DNA of 64,000 nucleotides from Bifidobacterium thermophilum DSM 20210 (GCA_000771265.1 JDUB01000001.1:62001-126000); one strand, 5' to 3'. Numbered from the stretch's first letter, positions 18,423 to 27,949 are shown. Made by a program: numbers and translations. The notes: generated by a model from the sequence alone, not told the origin.

Positions 18423-20556
18423 GGTCCCGCTTCTCCAATTCCTCATTGAGCCAACGCACGTAAGCCCTTACCGACTTCTGCGCCATATTGTCATCGGGCC
18501 TGGGCTCTGTCGCTTCCGATACTAGAGCAGCATACGCTTCGCGATCGCTGTTGTACGCTGCCGCCTTGATACCGTGTTTTTCCGCGGTCTGCACAACCAC
18601 GTTGTCTATCTTGTGGCTCAGCTCTTCCGTTGTGATGTTGATTGGGATTCCCAACCGTCGCAAGTTATCGAAGGGATCGGGTTCTTTGGAGCTGGCAGAT
18701 GCGTGACGGCCCACGGGTTCGCTCTGTGCGGTGGAGCCGGAGAGCTTCCACACGACGCGATCGACCGACGCGAGCTCGCCTTTCGCCAGACCGAGCGCCA
18801 CCGCGTACGCGAGATTCCAGCCGTAAAGTTGAGCATCCCTCGTGGTGCCGCGCTCGCTTAAGTCGCTGTAGTCCTTGAGATACTTGCCCAGTCCGAGCAC
18901 ATGATGGTACAGCCGCATCATCGGCAGGTTGATGCGATTGGTGGGGATGTTCGCGTCGATGAGCAGATACCAGGCCAGCACCATGCCGACCGCGCGGACG
19001 GGGGATAGCGGCAGGGTGATCAGGCAGTACACCACGAGGAAGATGCAAAGGATATCGATCTGGCGTTTGCCGTCGGAGGCGGTAGTTCTGATGCTTTGCA
19101 GCCTGCGTTGATTGATGATCAGCACCGCAGCGGCCGCGACCGCATAGACGACAGACAACAGGTTCGCAATGGGCGCCATGATACCAAGCCAGGTGAATCC
19201 CTCATATCGGATGAGGATCTGTGTCAGGCTCGCGCAGCCGCCAGCCTCGGTGAATATCGATGTCCCGGCGAACATGCTGAATACCCCGGAGACGAATGCG
19301 CACCCGAGCAGCATGAAAATGCGCGGTGTGCCCATGGAATACATGATGGTATTCGACACCTTGCTGGTCTCGGATTGGACGTCGGACAACGCTTTCAAAC
19401 CGTTGGGGGAAAGATGGTCAGTCAGTTCGGCGACGCTCGGGTTGACCCGGGCGTCGGAACCGTCGGGAGCCCCGGCGAAATCAGGGTGTTCGCGATAGAA
19501 ATCCCCGAAGGCGACGGCCAGGAAGCCCATAAGCTTGATTTCCGGCGGTGTCAACGGGCGCGACGGCGTGCCGCGCAGGTAGATGTGGCCTTGCGAGTCG
19601 ACGCCGACAGCCCCCTTGTCGATGAGCGAGGCGATACCGGAGCCGAGGTAGGTCCGTTTGCCGAAGCCCCATGCCGCCACCATCGGTTCGATTTCCGGCC
19701 GGTCGCGCCAGTAGGTCACTTTCGACGGGTGGCGTCCGCGCATACCAACCGCTTGGCATATCGGTGCGGCGACCAGGATGTTGATGAGGCCGACGATGAA
19801 GAACAGGTAATCGAGGCCGTCTGTGGTGACTTCGGGCGTCTGCGAGGAGTAGATTTCCTGGATGCTGCGGCCGCGGAAAATCATCAGCATGCCGCAGTAG
19901 TATGCGAGATACAGGACATACATCACTGCTGTTATGACCACGGTGACCAGCAGGATGCGCCCGAAGCACGACCAGTCGAATATCTTGTGATAGTTGGGAT
20001 TGGTGTAATTGTCATCCGGCGCTTTCTCCCAGTACCGTGCGGCCTTCCTGCCTTTGTACGGCGGGATCGGGGGTAGTGGTTGACGGGCTTGGCGGGCATG
20101 CCCAGCGTGCGGATTTGCAGGGGATTGCGGATTGGCGGGCGACATAGGCTGGGTACGCTGTTGTGCGCTCGCCGCGGAAGATTGAAGAGGCTGCTGGGAT
20201 GCAGGGGCAAGCGGAGTTTGCTGCGCGACGGGCTGTGGTACGGCGGGTTGTTGCGCTGCGGATTGCGGGTATGGCGCGATAATCGGGATGATCGGCATCT
20301 GCGTCATCGGGGATTGCTGCGCGGAAACCGTCGGGGACGCCTGCGGTGTAAGGGGCTGCGACGGGGAAGTCTGCGGTGTCTGCGGTGTCTGCGGTGTGGG
20401 GGAGGGCAATACGGGTGGTTGTGGCGTGGGCGTCGGTGAAGCCGAGGCATCTCCTTGGTAGGTTCCTGCTGCGTCGAAGCTGATACCATCAAAGGAATTG
20501 TCTGCCGGGAATGCCGGAGTGAACGGTCGAGGACTGTTCTGGTCGTCGTGCTCCAT
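18409..20556 (-). CDS. DUF2207-like membrane protein
   Basis: 715 residues. The first 170 are Pro/Gln/Ser-rich. Hydrophobic segments follow at about 200-235, 255-280, 405-430, 445-475 and 490-530, with a soluble stretch between (PEIEPMVAAWGFGKRTYLG and SLIDKGAVGVD) resembling the winged-helix-like part of DUF2207 proteins. No catalytic motif is visible. ATG 20556 has AGGAG nine bases upstream. It leads the cluster that continues with TPR-DUF4037. Confidence 0.65.
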   Translation of the reverse strand: MEHDDQNSPRPFTPAFPADNSFDGISFDAAGTYQGDASASPTPTPQPPVLPSPTPQTPQTPQTSPSQPLTPQASPTVSAQQSPMTQMPIIPIIAPYPQSAAQQPAVPQPVAQQTPLAPASQQPLQSSAASAQQRTQPMSPANPQSPANPHAGHARQARQPLPPIPPYKGRKAARYWEKAPDDNYTNPNYHKIFDWSCFGRILLVTVVITAVMYVLYLAYYCGMLMIFRGRSIQEIYSSQTPEVTTDGLDYLFFIVGLINILVAAPICQAVGMRGRHPSKVTYWRDRPEIEPMVAAWGFGKRTYLGSGIASLIDKGAVGVDSQGHIYLRGTPSRPLTPPEIKLMGFLAVAFGDFYREHPDFAGAPDGSDARVNPSVAELTDHLSPNGLKALSDVQSETSKVSNTIMYSMGTPRIFMLLGCAFVSGVFSMFAGTSIFTEAGGCASLTQILIRYEGFTWLGIMAPIANLLSVVYAVAAAAVLIINQRRLQSIRTTASDGKRQIDILCIFLVVYCLITLPLSPVRAVGMVLAWYLLIDANIPTNRINLPMMRLYHHVLGLGKYLKDYSDLSERGTTRDAQLYGWNLAYAVALGLAKGELASVDRVVWKLSGSTAQSEPVGRHASASSKEPDPFDNLRRLGIPINITTEELSHKIDNVVVQTAEKHGIKAAAYNSDREAYAALVSEATEPRPDDNMAQKSVRAYVRWLNEELEKRDHDES

Positions 20557-21112
20557 GGCGTGTGTGCTCCTTTATCGCAGGCCGTCGGACCGGTGTTGCA
20601 TAGGTTTACAGCATGGTCGGCTGAACTGTTGCTGCCTCGGTGCCGGCAGCGTTGGCAACGTTTGCATCCGTTGGTATCATCCTAACTCTCACACGGGGCC
20701 GATTGGGGGATATCGCCAATCCGTAGGCCGGTGCGGACGCCAATTTTTCATGCGCTTACCTGTGATTCATATTGCCGGATGCCGCGCGGCGGTGCGGGAG
20801 TATTCGCCGGATTTGGGAGAAAAGCGCCGGACATGGGTTTTCGTGATTATCTCCCACGAAACACGTAGTTCTCCTGCACGCCGGAATCTCATGTCTAAAT
20901 CCCCCATCTCTCAATATCTCTCACTCGACCTTCGATTCGGAGAGATGTTGAGAGAAAAGTCTCAATATCTCTCCGGAAGCGGCATATTTCTCGAGTTTTT
21001 CACATTCCGCAGGTGGGGCGGCCAACTTGGCGTCACTCCGACAGAATACAGGTCTGCAACCAGACTCGCTGCGGCCAAACAGAACAGCCCGCAACCGGAT
21101 GCAGCCCCGCGG
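20557..21112. other. Gene-free stretch with AT-rich TCTCAATATCTC elements
   Basis: AACGTTTGCA, a LacI-like half-site, lies at 20657-20666, about 100 bases upstream of the DUF2207-like start. From 20909 to 20995 the sequence becomes AT-rich and holds two copies of TCTCAATATCTCTC plus AGAGAAAAGTCTCA (20951-20964). The same 14-mer recurs at 33222-33235. I see no gene. Confidence 0.6.
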
Positions 21113-22858
21113 TCAAGAGCAGGTGCCGTCGTGGATTTTTTGCGCGATGGCCATTTCCGCATCTCCTGCCGCGTATTCTTCGAGCCCGGACTGATGTTCT
21201 TCGTTTCGCTGGCGGTTGAGGCCCATGAACCGGTAAGCGTAGGCGTTGGTCACTGCTTCGAATCGCGAACCTGCAATCTTCGGGCGGACCGTACCGCATG
21301 CGATGGAGATCGAACGATGCGCCAGCTCATGCTTGGCCGCGTCGAGCATCCAAGGGTCGCCGCGAGCGCCCAGATCCCACAACACATACCCTGTGTTGAA
21401 CATGATCTTGTTGCGATAATCCAACGTCCCGTCCTGACAGAAGAAGGCAACGGTGCTCGGATCGTTGCCTCTGCCGCCTCCGCCGCACACCGAAAGGGGC
21501 TCAAAACTGTATGTGACCCCCATCTCATTCGTAATGGTATCGATTGCAGCCCAGATTTCTTGCTCGCTGGCACGGTCGTCGGCTTGAATGCCCGCGATCT
21601 TGGCTTCACGGTTATGCAGGTCGGCGACCACGTCAGCGATTTTCGCCAGCACCGCGTCGGTCCCGGACTTCAGTTTCGCTGCTTGCTGCGCGGCATAAGT
21701 CGGATCATCTGACCATCCGGATGTGTCAAGCAGCGCCTCGAGCTTCTTGGGGTCGCCTGGCCATTTGCCGTCGATCCGATACGTGATGAACGCAGATCGA
21801 TACCGGTAGAACTCGACCATGTCGTCATTCCATGCGAGCAGTGCGTCGATCGTGTGATTGCTGATTGCGTCGAGGTCGGCGGACGACAGGTGCGAAAGAT
21901 CGCCGGCACAGGCGGATTGGTCGTTGTTCAGTGTCGTCAACTCGGCAGGTGCCGTCGTGCCGTCGCTGTCGGTCCAGCCTTCGAGACTGGCTATCGCCGA
22001 GGACAGATTGGCGCACGTCTGTTCGGCTGACAGGTTCCAGGAACTTGTACTCGCCGAGCGTGACTCGCTGGGGGAAGCGCTTTGCTGCAGTCCGGTGAAT
22101 TGCGCGTGATAGTTCGCCATGCCCGTCTGCACGTTCTGGACCGCCATGCCGCTTGCGAGGACCAGGACCATGACGAGGATGATTGCGATGACCGCACCGG
22201 CATGCGATTGTTGGCGGGCAGCGGTGCGCGCGCTTGTGCCGGTAAATGGTGCATTGCTGACCTGCGACGAGTACGGGCCGAAAGTGTTGCCGGGGTATTG
22301 CCGAGTGAACGGACCCTGATGACGGGACGCTCCATCGCCATTGCTTCCTGGACTTCTTGACCACGGGGAGGTCTGCATGGGCGTTGCTGGCCTCTGCATG
22401 GCCGGCGGCGTGACTCGAGTCTTGGGAGGCGCGGATGGCACGGGGGCAATAGGTCGCGCAGGAGGTGTGGATGCCGCAGAAGCAGTAGGTTGCGTGGTGG
22501 TCATTGGGCGTGCGGGAGACACGGGACGCGGGGACTGCTGCATGGGCGCTTGCCGGGGCAATGCCGGCGATTGACGCGGTACAGCAGTGGATGCGGCCCG
22601 TGCGGGATTGGCGACAGTAGAAGGATACTGCCGGTATTCCATCGCCGCGGCGTTGCTGGATACCGGAGCGTTGGCAACACCCGGTTGCGCATGATGGAGC
22701 GGCTGCATTCTGCTGGGTTGGGTACCGTAGGACTGCGTACTATAGGGTTGTGCCCCCTGAGTCGGCGCGCCTTGTGGTTGAGCGCCACGCGGGCTTGAAC
22801 CAGAAGGACGGATTCCATAGGGTTGCGAACCGGATGACTGGTACTGACGTCCGTCCAT
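21113..22858 (-). CDS. Predicted membrane-anchored zinc metalloprotease-like protein
   Basis: About 581 residues. The first 230 are Pro/Gln/Ala-rich low complexity. A transmembrane helix (VIAIILVMVLVLASGMAV) follows, then an extracytoplasmic domain. Near the C terminus KHELAHRS gives an HExxH zinc site with a possible third ligand Glu in FEAVTNAYAYRFMG. The activity is inferred only from that motif. ATG 22858 was chosen because a perfect TATAAT on the minus strand (22896-22901) lies 37 bases upstream; the longer in-frame start at 22918 would lie upstream of the transcript. Confidence 0.7.
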   Translation of the reverse strand: MDGRQYQSSGSQPYGIRPSGSSPRGAQPQGAPTQGAQPYSTQSYGTQPSRMQPLHHAQPGVANAPVSSNAAAMEYRQYPSTVANPARAASTAVPRQSPALPRQAPMQQSPRPVSPARPMTTTQPTASAASTPPARPIAPVPSAPPKTRVTPPAMQRPATPMQTSPWSRSPGSNGDGASRHQGPFTRQYPGNTFGPYSSQVSNAPFTGTSARTAARQQSHAGAVIAIILVMVLVLASGMAVQNVQTGMANYHAQFTGLQQSASPSESRSASTSSWNLSAEQTCANLSSAIASLEGWTDSDGTTAPAELTTLNNDQSACAGDLSHLSSADLDAISNHTIDALLAWNDDMVEFYRYRSAFITYRIDGKWPGDPKKLEALLDTSGWSDDPTYAAQQAAKLKSGTDAVLAKIADVVADLHNREAKIAGIQADDRASEQEIWAAIDTITNEMGVTYSFEPLSVCGGGGRGNDPSTVAFFCQDGTLDYRNKIMFNTGYVLWDLGARGDPWMLDAAKHELAHRSISIACGTVRPKIAGSRFEAVTNAYAYRFMGLNRQRNEEHQSGLEEYAAGDAEMAIAQKIHDGTCS

Positions 22859-22895
22859 ATAAAGTCCATTCTTTATTGCGCTACTGCTCAGTGTC

Positions 22896-22901
22896 ATTAT
22901 A
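22896..22901 (-). promoter_or_regulatory. -10 box of the zincin-like gene
   Basis: Minus-strand TATAAT; the transcript would begin near 22889, giving a leader of about 30 bases. The -35 region is poor. Confidence 0.5.
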
Positions 22902-22946
22902 GTGTGCACCCCAACCACATGCAGACACCTTGTTTCTGCCGATCAC

Positions 22947-22996
22947 TCTACAAACTGGCTACGCTGGTGGCTCTCTCAGCGTAGATAGTTTGTAGA
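22947..22996. repeat. Dispersed stem-loop family, copy 3
   Basis: TCTACAAACTGGCTACGCTG pairs with CAGCGTAGATAGTTTGTAGA with two mismatches. It shares ACAAACTGGTTACGCTG with the copies at 41405, 46318 and 51071. It lies between the tRNA-Pro terminator and the zincin promoter. Confidence 0.85.
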
Positions 22997-23028
22997 AAGC
23001 TGGGCTCACATGTTGGGCTATTTTTCGG

Positions 23029-23070
23029 AAAAAAGAAAGGCCAAATCACTGGAATTCCAATGATTTGGCC
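23029..23070 (-). terminator. Intrinsic terminator after tRNA-Pro
   Basis: Stem GGCCAAATCA.TGG/CCA.TGATTTGGCC (23039-23070); on the minus strand it is followed by TTTCTTTTTT. Confidence 0.93.
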
Positions 23071-23078
23071 TTTGATGG

Positions 23079-23152
<74 letters not shown>

Positions 23153-23231
23153 TTTTGGCAACGTCCGCTATCATACAGCAATTGCAGAACAATGCCAAAT
23201 CGGTGTGTCGCGTTGTGTATTGGCACTTCGA

Positions 23232-23237
23232 TACACT
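23232..23237 (+). promoter_or_regulatory. -10 box of lysS, leaderless type
   Basis: TACACT ends seven bases before the chosen lysS ATG at 23245, and no Shine-Dalgarno sequence intervenes. Confidence 0.45.
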
Positions 23238-23244
23238 GGGGTGC

Positions 23245-24933
23245 ATGACGAATCCTGAACAATCCGCGGAAGACACCGCGGAACAGCATACTGAAGACGC
23301 GCCGGTCATGACGACCGTCGAACATGCAGAACTTCTGCTGGAACAAGACAAGAAAATCCGTTCCAATATCGATGAAGGCAAGAGCCTTGACGAGGCGATC
23401 GATCCGAGCAACAAGGAATTCGGTCCGCTCGCACATCCCGAGCAGGTTCAGATGCGTGTCGCCAAGCGCGCGCTCATGCTCAAGGAAGGTGTGCAGCCGT
23501 ACCCGGTCCATGTCGATGTGACCGCTACCATCGGCGAGGTACGTGCCAAGTACGACGGCAAGCTTAATGCCGGTGACGAGACGCAGGACGTCGTCGGCAT
23601 CGCCGGTCGCGTGCTTTTCCTGCGCAACGGCGGCGGCCTGTGCTTCGTCAAGCTCGCCCAAGGCGACGGCACCGCCATCCAAGGTATGATCTCCAAGAAG
23701 GAGATCGGCGCGGATTCCTTGAAGCAGTTCAAGCAGATGGTCGATTTGGGTGACCACCTGTTCCTCAAGGGCCGTGTCATCGCTTCGAAGACCGGCGAAC
23801 TGTCCGTCTTCGCCAGCGAATGGCGTATCGCGGCGAAGGCCCTGCAGCCGTTGCCCGCACTGCATAAGGAGCTGAGTGACGACACGCGCACCCGCAAGCC
23901 GTACATCGGCATGATTGCCGACGAACGCATTCGCGATATGGTGCGTAAGCGTTCCGCCGTGGTTTCCTCGCTGCGCCACACCTTCGAAGGCCATGACTTC
24001 CTCGAGGTAGAAACGCCAATGCTGCAGACCGTGCACGGCGGTGCCGCGGCACGCCCGTTCACGACGCATATGAACGCCTTCGATATCGACCTGTATCTGC
24101 GCATCGCCCCGGAACTGTTCCTCAAGCGCTGTCTCGTGGGCGGTATCGACCGTGTGTTCGAAATCAACCGTGACTTCCGCAACGAAGGCGTGGACGCCAC
24201 GCATGCGCCGGAATTCACCATGCTCGAAGCCTACCAAGCGTACGGCAACTACGACACGATTGCCGCGCTGGTCAAGGAGCTCATCGTCAAGTCCGCGCTT
24301 GACGCCTTCGGCAGCACGAAGGTCACGCTGCTCAACGGCGAGGAATACGATTTCGGCGGCGAATGGAAGACCATCAGCATGTACGATTCGCTCTCCGAAG
24401 CGCTCGGTGAGGAAATCATCCCGAACGGCGGACCGGACAACCCGGGCACGTCGGTCGAACATCTTGGACAGATTGCCGACAAGCTGGGCGTGGAACGCGA
24501 CGATGTGGAGAACCACGGCAAGCTGGTCGAACATCTCTGGGAGCACTTCTACGAGGACAAGCTCTACGAGCCGACCTTCGTGCGCGACTTCCCGGTGGAA
24601 ACCAGCCCGCTGGTCAAATCCCACCGTTCAAAGCCCGGCGTGGTGGAAAAGTGGGATTTGTACGTGCGCGGCTTCGAGCTGGCGACCGGCTACTCCGAGC
24701 TCAACGACCCCGTGGTCCAGCGTGAACGCTTCGTCGCCCAAGCTAAGGACGCGCTCGCCGGCGATGTCGAAGCCATGGATATCGACGAAGACTTCCTTGA
24801 GGCGCTCGGCGTGGGTATGCCGCCGGCAGGCGGTACCGGTATGGGCATCGACCGTCTGCTCATCGCGCTGACCGGCGCGACCATCCGCGAAACGATCACC
24901 TTCCCGCTGACCAAACCGCTGAACCTTCAGTAA
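23245..24933 (+). CDS. lysS: Lysyl-tRNA synthetase, class II
   Basis: Charges tRNA-Lys with lysine. 562 residues from ATG 23245, with about 50 residues more at the N terminus than the usual 500-residue enzyme. The OB-fold anticodon domain covers about 110-220 ([16 protein letters not shown]). The class II core follows, with motif 2 [18 protein letters not shown] and motif 3 [13 protein letters not shown]. The longer reading from 23155 would begin inside the tRNA-Pro promoter zone. The 31 residues it adds have no family match. Confidence 0.97.
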   Translation: MTNPEQSAEDTAEQHTEDAPVMTTVEHAELLLEQDKKIRSNIDEGKSLDEAIDPSNKEFGPLAHPEQVQMRVAKRALMLKEGVQPYPVHVDVTATIGEVRAKYDGKLNAGDETQDVVGIAGRVLFLRNGGGLCFVKLAQGDGTAIQGMISKKEIGADSLKQFKQMVDLGDHLFLKGRVIASKTGELSVFASEWRIAAKALQPLPALHKELSDDTRTRKPYIGMIADERIRDMVRKRSAVVSSLRHTFEGHDFLEVETPMLQTVHGGAAARPFTTHMNAFDIDLYLRIAPELFLKRCLVGGIDRVFEINRDFRNEGVDATHAPEFTMLEAYQAYGNYDTIAALVKELIVKSALDAFGSTKVTLLNGEEYDFGGEWKTISMYDSLSEALGEEIIPNGGPDNPGTSVEHLGQIADKLGVERDDVENHGKLVEHLWEHFYEDKLYEPTFVRDFPVETSPLVKSHRSKPGVVEKWDLYVRGFELATGYSELNDPVVQRERFVAQAKDALAGDVEAMDIDEDFLEALGVGMPPAGGTGMGIDRLLIALTGATIRETITFPLTKPLNLQ

Positions 24934-25000
24934 GTCATTTAAGTAAGTCATCCGGGTTCCCGAACCCCAGGTTTGGCGGGTTTCCGGGTTTCCACGCATC

Positions 25001-25050
25001 GGTGCCGGCTCAGGATTCTTGAGGATTCTTGAGGATTCTGAACCGGCACC
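25001..25050. repeat. Stem-loop with tandem loop repeats between lysS and the ATPase gene
   Basis: GGTGCCGG.TCAG (25001-25013) pairs with CTGA.CCGGCACC (25038-25050). The loop carries three copies of GGATTCTTGA or close variants. It lies between converging genes and may end both transcripts, although there is no T run. Confidence 0.6.
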
Positions 25051-25080
25051 AATGCTCAGTGGACGATGACGGTGCGCTTG

Positions 25081-26499
25081 TCATCTTTCGAGTATGTCGC
25101 GGGCGGACACAACGGTGAAGAGCCCGTTAGCTTTCATGTCTCGCGCCTGTTGCGCCAACTTGTCTGTTTTGACGAATAACGCGTAATAGTGGTGTTTGTA
25201 CCCGGGAATGCAATCGGTTCGTAATTGCAGCGCCGCAACGGTCTGGGTGATGTCCAGACTGTTCTTCCATTTGCATTCCCCCAAGAGAATGCTGCTGTCG
25301 GCCGCATTCGCCGCCACGACATCGATATCGGTGGTTTTCCGTGTCGCTGGATTGCCGCCCCACCAACTGCCGACGGACAAGGCAAGGAATGGCATTTGTT
25401 CAGTTCCATTGACGTGCCAGACCCACTGCTGGCATATCGTTTCGAATTGTTGGCCGACATAGGTATCGAGCACCGGTCCAAGCAGTGCGGCCTTGGCGAC
25501 GAGCCTGCCTGTCCCGTTTTCCACGCTGACGATATTGGGACTGACGAAACGATACCAGAAAGCGAAAAACGGGTCGGCGGGCTTCCATAACCCCTTGCGG
25601 GAGTGGGCGGGATTGTCGCCGAAGGGGACGATTCGATCGATAAGGCCCAAATCCTTGAGAACATTGAGGTATTTGCTCACGCTGGTAATTGGTTGGATGC
25701 CTGCTCGGTCCGCTATGGTGTTTTGTCTGGTGGCGCCCCCTCCTATCGCTTCCATGATGGAACTGTATGTCGTCGGGTCACGGAGTTCCTGCCGTAGCAG
25801 CATGAGTGGTTCCTCGTAGAGCAGGCCGCTGGAGTCGAACAGGAGGTCGGACACGTTTTCCTCGTATGTTTTTCCCGGGTCGATCTGTTTGAGATAATAC
25901 GGTGTGCCGCCGAAGGTCGCATAATACTTGATGATGTCCTCGACTGAAGCGAAATCAAGCATGCGCGCTGTATCGAAGATATCAAAAGGTTTGATTCGCA
26001 GTTGTCCTGTGCGACGGCCGTACAACGGGCTTTTATACCCCAGCACTTCGCTCTCCATGAAACCTTCGTTGCTGCCACACAAGATGATCATCGTGTTGGT
26101 GTTCTGGAACTCATGGTCGATGGCAATCTGAAGAACGGAGGGGAGGGAAGCGTCAGCCATCGCGGCATATGGGAATTCATCGAAAATCAGCAGGAAACGT
26201 TCGGTGCGATTGCTGATGCATTGTGCGATGAAGGACAACGCGTTCTGCCATGATGCGAATGGCGGGGTGCTGTCGGGCAGATTGAAAAATGCGAATATCG
26301 CCGCGGAAAAATCGCGAAGATTGTTCGCTGTCGTCTGTTGGCGCGCGGTGAAGTACAGTGCATGCTTGTCGCGTGAGAATTCGTCGAGCAGTGCGGTTTT
26401 TCCGACCCTTCGTCGGCCGAGCATGACCATCATCTGGAAGCTGTCAGTGCTCCACATGCGGTTGAGGGCTTGCAGCTCTCGCGTTCTTCCAATAAACAT
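25081..26499 (-). CDS. AAA-type ATPase with DUF234 nuclease-like C terminus
   Basis: 472 residues. The N-terminal ATPase (about 1-230) has Walker [17 protein letters not shown], Walker [11 protein letters not shown] and a sensor Asn region [11 protein letters not shown] winged-helix stretch follows (about 255-310). The C-terminal DUF234 domain contains TDIDVVA...LLGECKWK, the D...ExK pattern of PD-(D/E)xK nucleases. The family is common in archaea and patchy in bacteria; its role is unknown, with defence or mobile-element links suggested for relatives. ATG 26499 has AAGGAG upstream. Lower GC in the promoter than in neighbours hints at transfer. Confidence 0.85.
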   Translation of the reverse strand: MFIGRTRELQALNRMWSTDSFQMMVMLGRRRVGKTALLDEFSRDKHALYFTARQQTTANNLRDFSAAIFAFFNLPDSTPPFASWQNALSFIAQCISNRTERFLLIFDEFPYAAMADASLPSVLQIAIDHEFQNTNTMIILCGSNEGFMESEVLGYKSPLYGRRTGQLRIKPFDIFDTARMLDFASVEDIIKYYATFGGTPYYLKQIDPGKTYEENVSDLLFDSSGLLYEEPLMLLRQELRDPTTYSSIMEAIGGGATRQNTIADRAGIQPITSVSKYLNVLKDLGLIDRIVPFGDNPAHSRKGLWKPADPFFAFWYRFVSPNIVSVENGTGRLVAKAALLGPVLDTYVGQQFETICQQWVWHVNGTEQMPFLALSVGSWWGGNPATRKTTDIDVVAANAADSSILLGECKWKNSLDITQTVAALQLRTDCIPGYKHHYYALFVKTDKLAQQARDMKANGLFTVVSARDILER

Positions 26500-26534
26500 G
26501 GCGGCGAGCTCCTTTGGTAATGACGATTTTGGCT

Positions 26535-26575
26535 ACACTTTTAATACTCATAAGTATTATACTCGTGAGAATCTT
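26535..26575 (-). promoter_or_regulatory. AT-rich promoter/operator of the ATPase gene
   Basis: A minus-strand TATAAT (26556-26561) overlaps the inverted repeat AATACT-CATA-AGTATT (26543-26558). This is a likely repressor site on top of the promoter. The patch is much richer in AT than the surrounding genome. Confidence 0.5.
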
Positions 26576-26661
26576 ATTCTTTCCAGGGAGCCTGGGCGAC
26601 TGCTGATTTGCAATACAGGGTTTTCGACTGGTCGTCTGACGGCTGATTCCAAGGGTTCATG

Positions 26662-26900
26662 GTGTGAGCCAATCCTCACAAAACTCGGCATGCGGGTGCT
26701 AGTGACGCTTGGTTCGGCAAGGCAAGGTGCCGTTGTGTGAGCGGATCCTCACACGGCGGCGGGTGTTGGGGCTGGCGGCGTGTGATTTTCGCGTTCGAGC
26801 CCTCACTGTGTGAGTGAATCCTCGCATGGTGACGGTCTGTCGTGCTGATTGCCTCGGGCGCCGCTCATCGAGGTGCCGTTGTGTGAGCGAATCCTCACGC
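26662..26900 (+). repeat. Four-unit hairpin array with an exact 73-bp period
   Basis: A 20-base hairpin repeats at 26662, 26735, 26808 and 26881, exactly 73 bases apart. The consensus is GTGTGAG, a six-base loop ending in ATC, then CTCACAC. Loops read CCAATC, CGGATC, TGAATC and CGAATC. In copies 3 and 4 the right arm changes (CTCGCAT, CTCACGC) but G-U pairs keep the stem in plus-strand RNA; on the minus strand these become A-C mismatches. Copies 2 and 4 share a further AGGTGCCGTT upstream. The intervening 53 bases are otherwise unlike each other. It is located between the ATPase promoter and menA. No cas gene is near. Confidence 0.85.
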
Positions 26901-26952
26901 AACGCGTGCTGTTTTCGTGGCTTGCACCATTGCCTCGTCCGGCAGCAAAGGC

Positions 26953-26958
26953 TATAGT
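26953..26958 (+). promoter_or_regulatory. Putative -10 box of menA
   Basis: TATAGT lies 52 bases upstream of the menA start and directly after the hairpin array. I see no good -35 element. Confidence 0.35.
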
Positions 26959-27010
26959 TGATGGCCTGTTGATTGGCGATTCCGTCAGAGCAGAGGAGTA
27001 GGGAGGAGGT

Positions 27011-27949
27011 ATGAGAGAGATGAGATTCGCGGATTGGATTCGTGGAGCCCGGCCGAAAACGCTGCCATTAGCGGTGGCTCCGGTCATCACCGGCGCCGCT
27101 GTCGCCAGTGTGTCCGGCGCGCCGTATGATCCGCGGTTCCTTGCGGTGATGCTGTTGTGTATGGGTGTGGCGTTGTTCCTGCAGATTGCGGCGAATTTCG
27201 CAAATGATTACTCGGATGGCATCCGCGGTACCGATGAGCACCGGGATGCCGCAGGTGCGGCTGGACATGCGGACGATGAGCAAGCTGCGGTGCGTGCGCC
27301 AACCCGCTTGGTCGCTTCCGGCGTCGCTCCCAGACACGTGTTGTTTGCTGCAGGCATGAACGCGGCGCTCGCTTGTATCTGCGGCCTTTCGATATGCGCG
27401 CTGACCGGGTACTGGTGGTTCATCGCGGTCGGCGCGGCGTCACTGATTGCCGGCTGGTATTACGTGGGGGGAAGTCACCCGTACGGGTATCACTATCTGG
27501 GTGAGGTCTTCGTCTTTGTGTTCTTTGGGCTCGTGGCGGCATGCGGGACGATGTTTGCGCTGTCCGGCTGCGTCACGGCGGGCGCCTTGTGCGCGGGAAC
27601 CGCGAACGGATTGGTCGCGGTCGCCGTATTGTGCGTGAATAATCTGCGCGATATCGAATCCGACCGCGCGCATGGCAAACATACATGGATGACCGCGCTT
27701 GGCCGCACGCGGGGTACGGTGTTCGCCGATGCGCTGTTGGTTGCGGCCTCGATTCTTGCGATTGCCCAAGTCGCCGGATGGTTCGTGTCGGTTCCTGTTA
27801 TCACTGCGGTGTGCGTGTTCATGTGCATCGTCCAGATAGCCGCTTGCGATGCGATTAGCCGCGTCGACTACCGACGTGCCCTGCCCCTGTGCACGCTTGG
27901 TTCCCTGTCGGTCTCGCTGGTCTTTGCAGCGGCTGCGTTCGTGGTGTAA
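27011..27949 (+). CDS. menA: UbiA-family prenyltransferase, MenA-like
   Basis: Membrane prenyltransferase. MenA enzymes join a polyprenyl chain to 1,4-dihydroxy-2-naphthoate in menaquinone synthesis. 312 residues, about eight helices. The two Asp-rich motifs are NFANDYSDGIRGTDE and NNLRDIESDRAHGK. The N terminus WIRGARPKTLPLAVAPVITG is typical of MenA. ATG 27011 sits behind GGAGGAGGT. No other menaquinone gene lies in the window. Bifidobacteria are fermentative, so the acceptor may differ from that of classical MenA. Confidence 0.85.
   Translation: MREMRFADWIRGARPKTLPLAVAPVITGAAVASVSGAPYDPRFLAVMLLCMGVALFLQIAANFANDYSDGIRGTDEHRDAAGAAGHADDEQAAVRAPTRLVASGVAPRHVLFAAGMNAALACICGLSICALTGYWWFIAVGAASLIAGWYYVGGSHPYGYHYLGEVFVFVFFGLVAACGTMFALSGCVTAGALCAGTANGLVAVAVLCVNNLRDIESDRAHGKHTWMTALGRTRGTVFADALLVAASILAIAQVAGWFVSVPVITAVCVFMCIVQIAACDAISRVDYRRALPLCTLGSLSVSLVFAAAAFVV

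Noticed and set aside
26662..26900. Canonical CRISPR array
   Set aside because: The conserved unit is about 20 bases (28 in two copies), the units differ from each other, only four copies exist and no cas gene is in the window. It is reported as a hairpin array.
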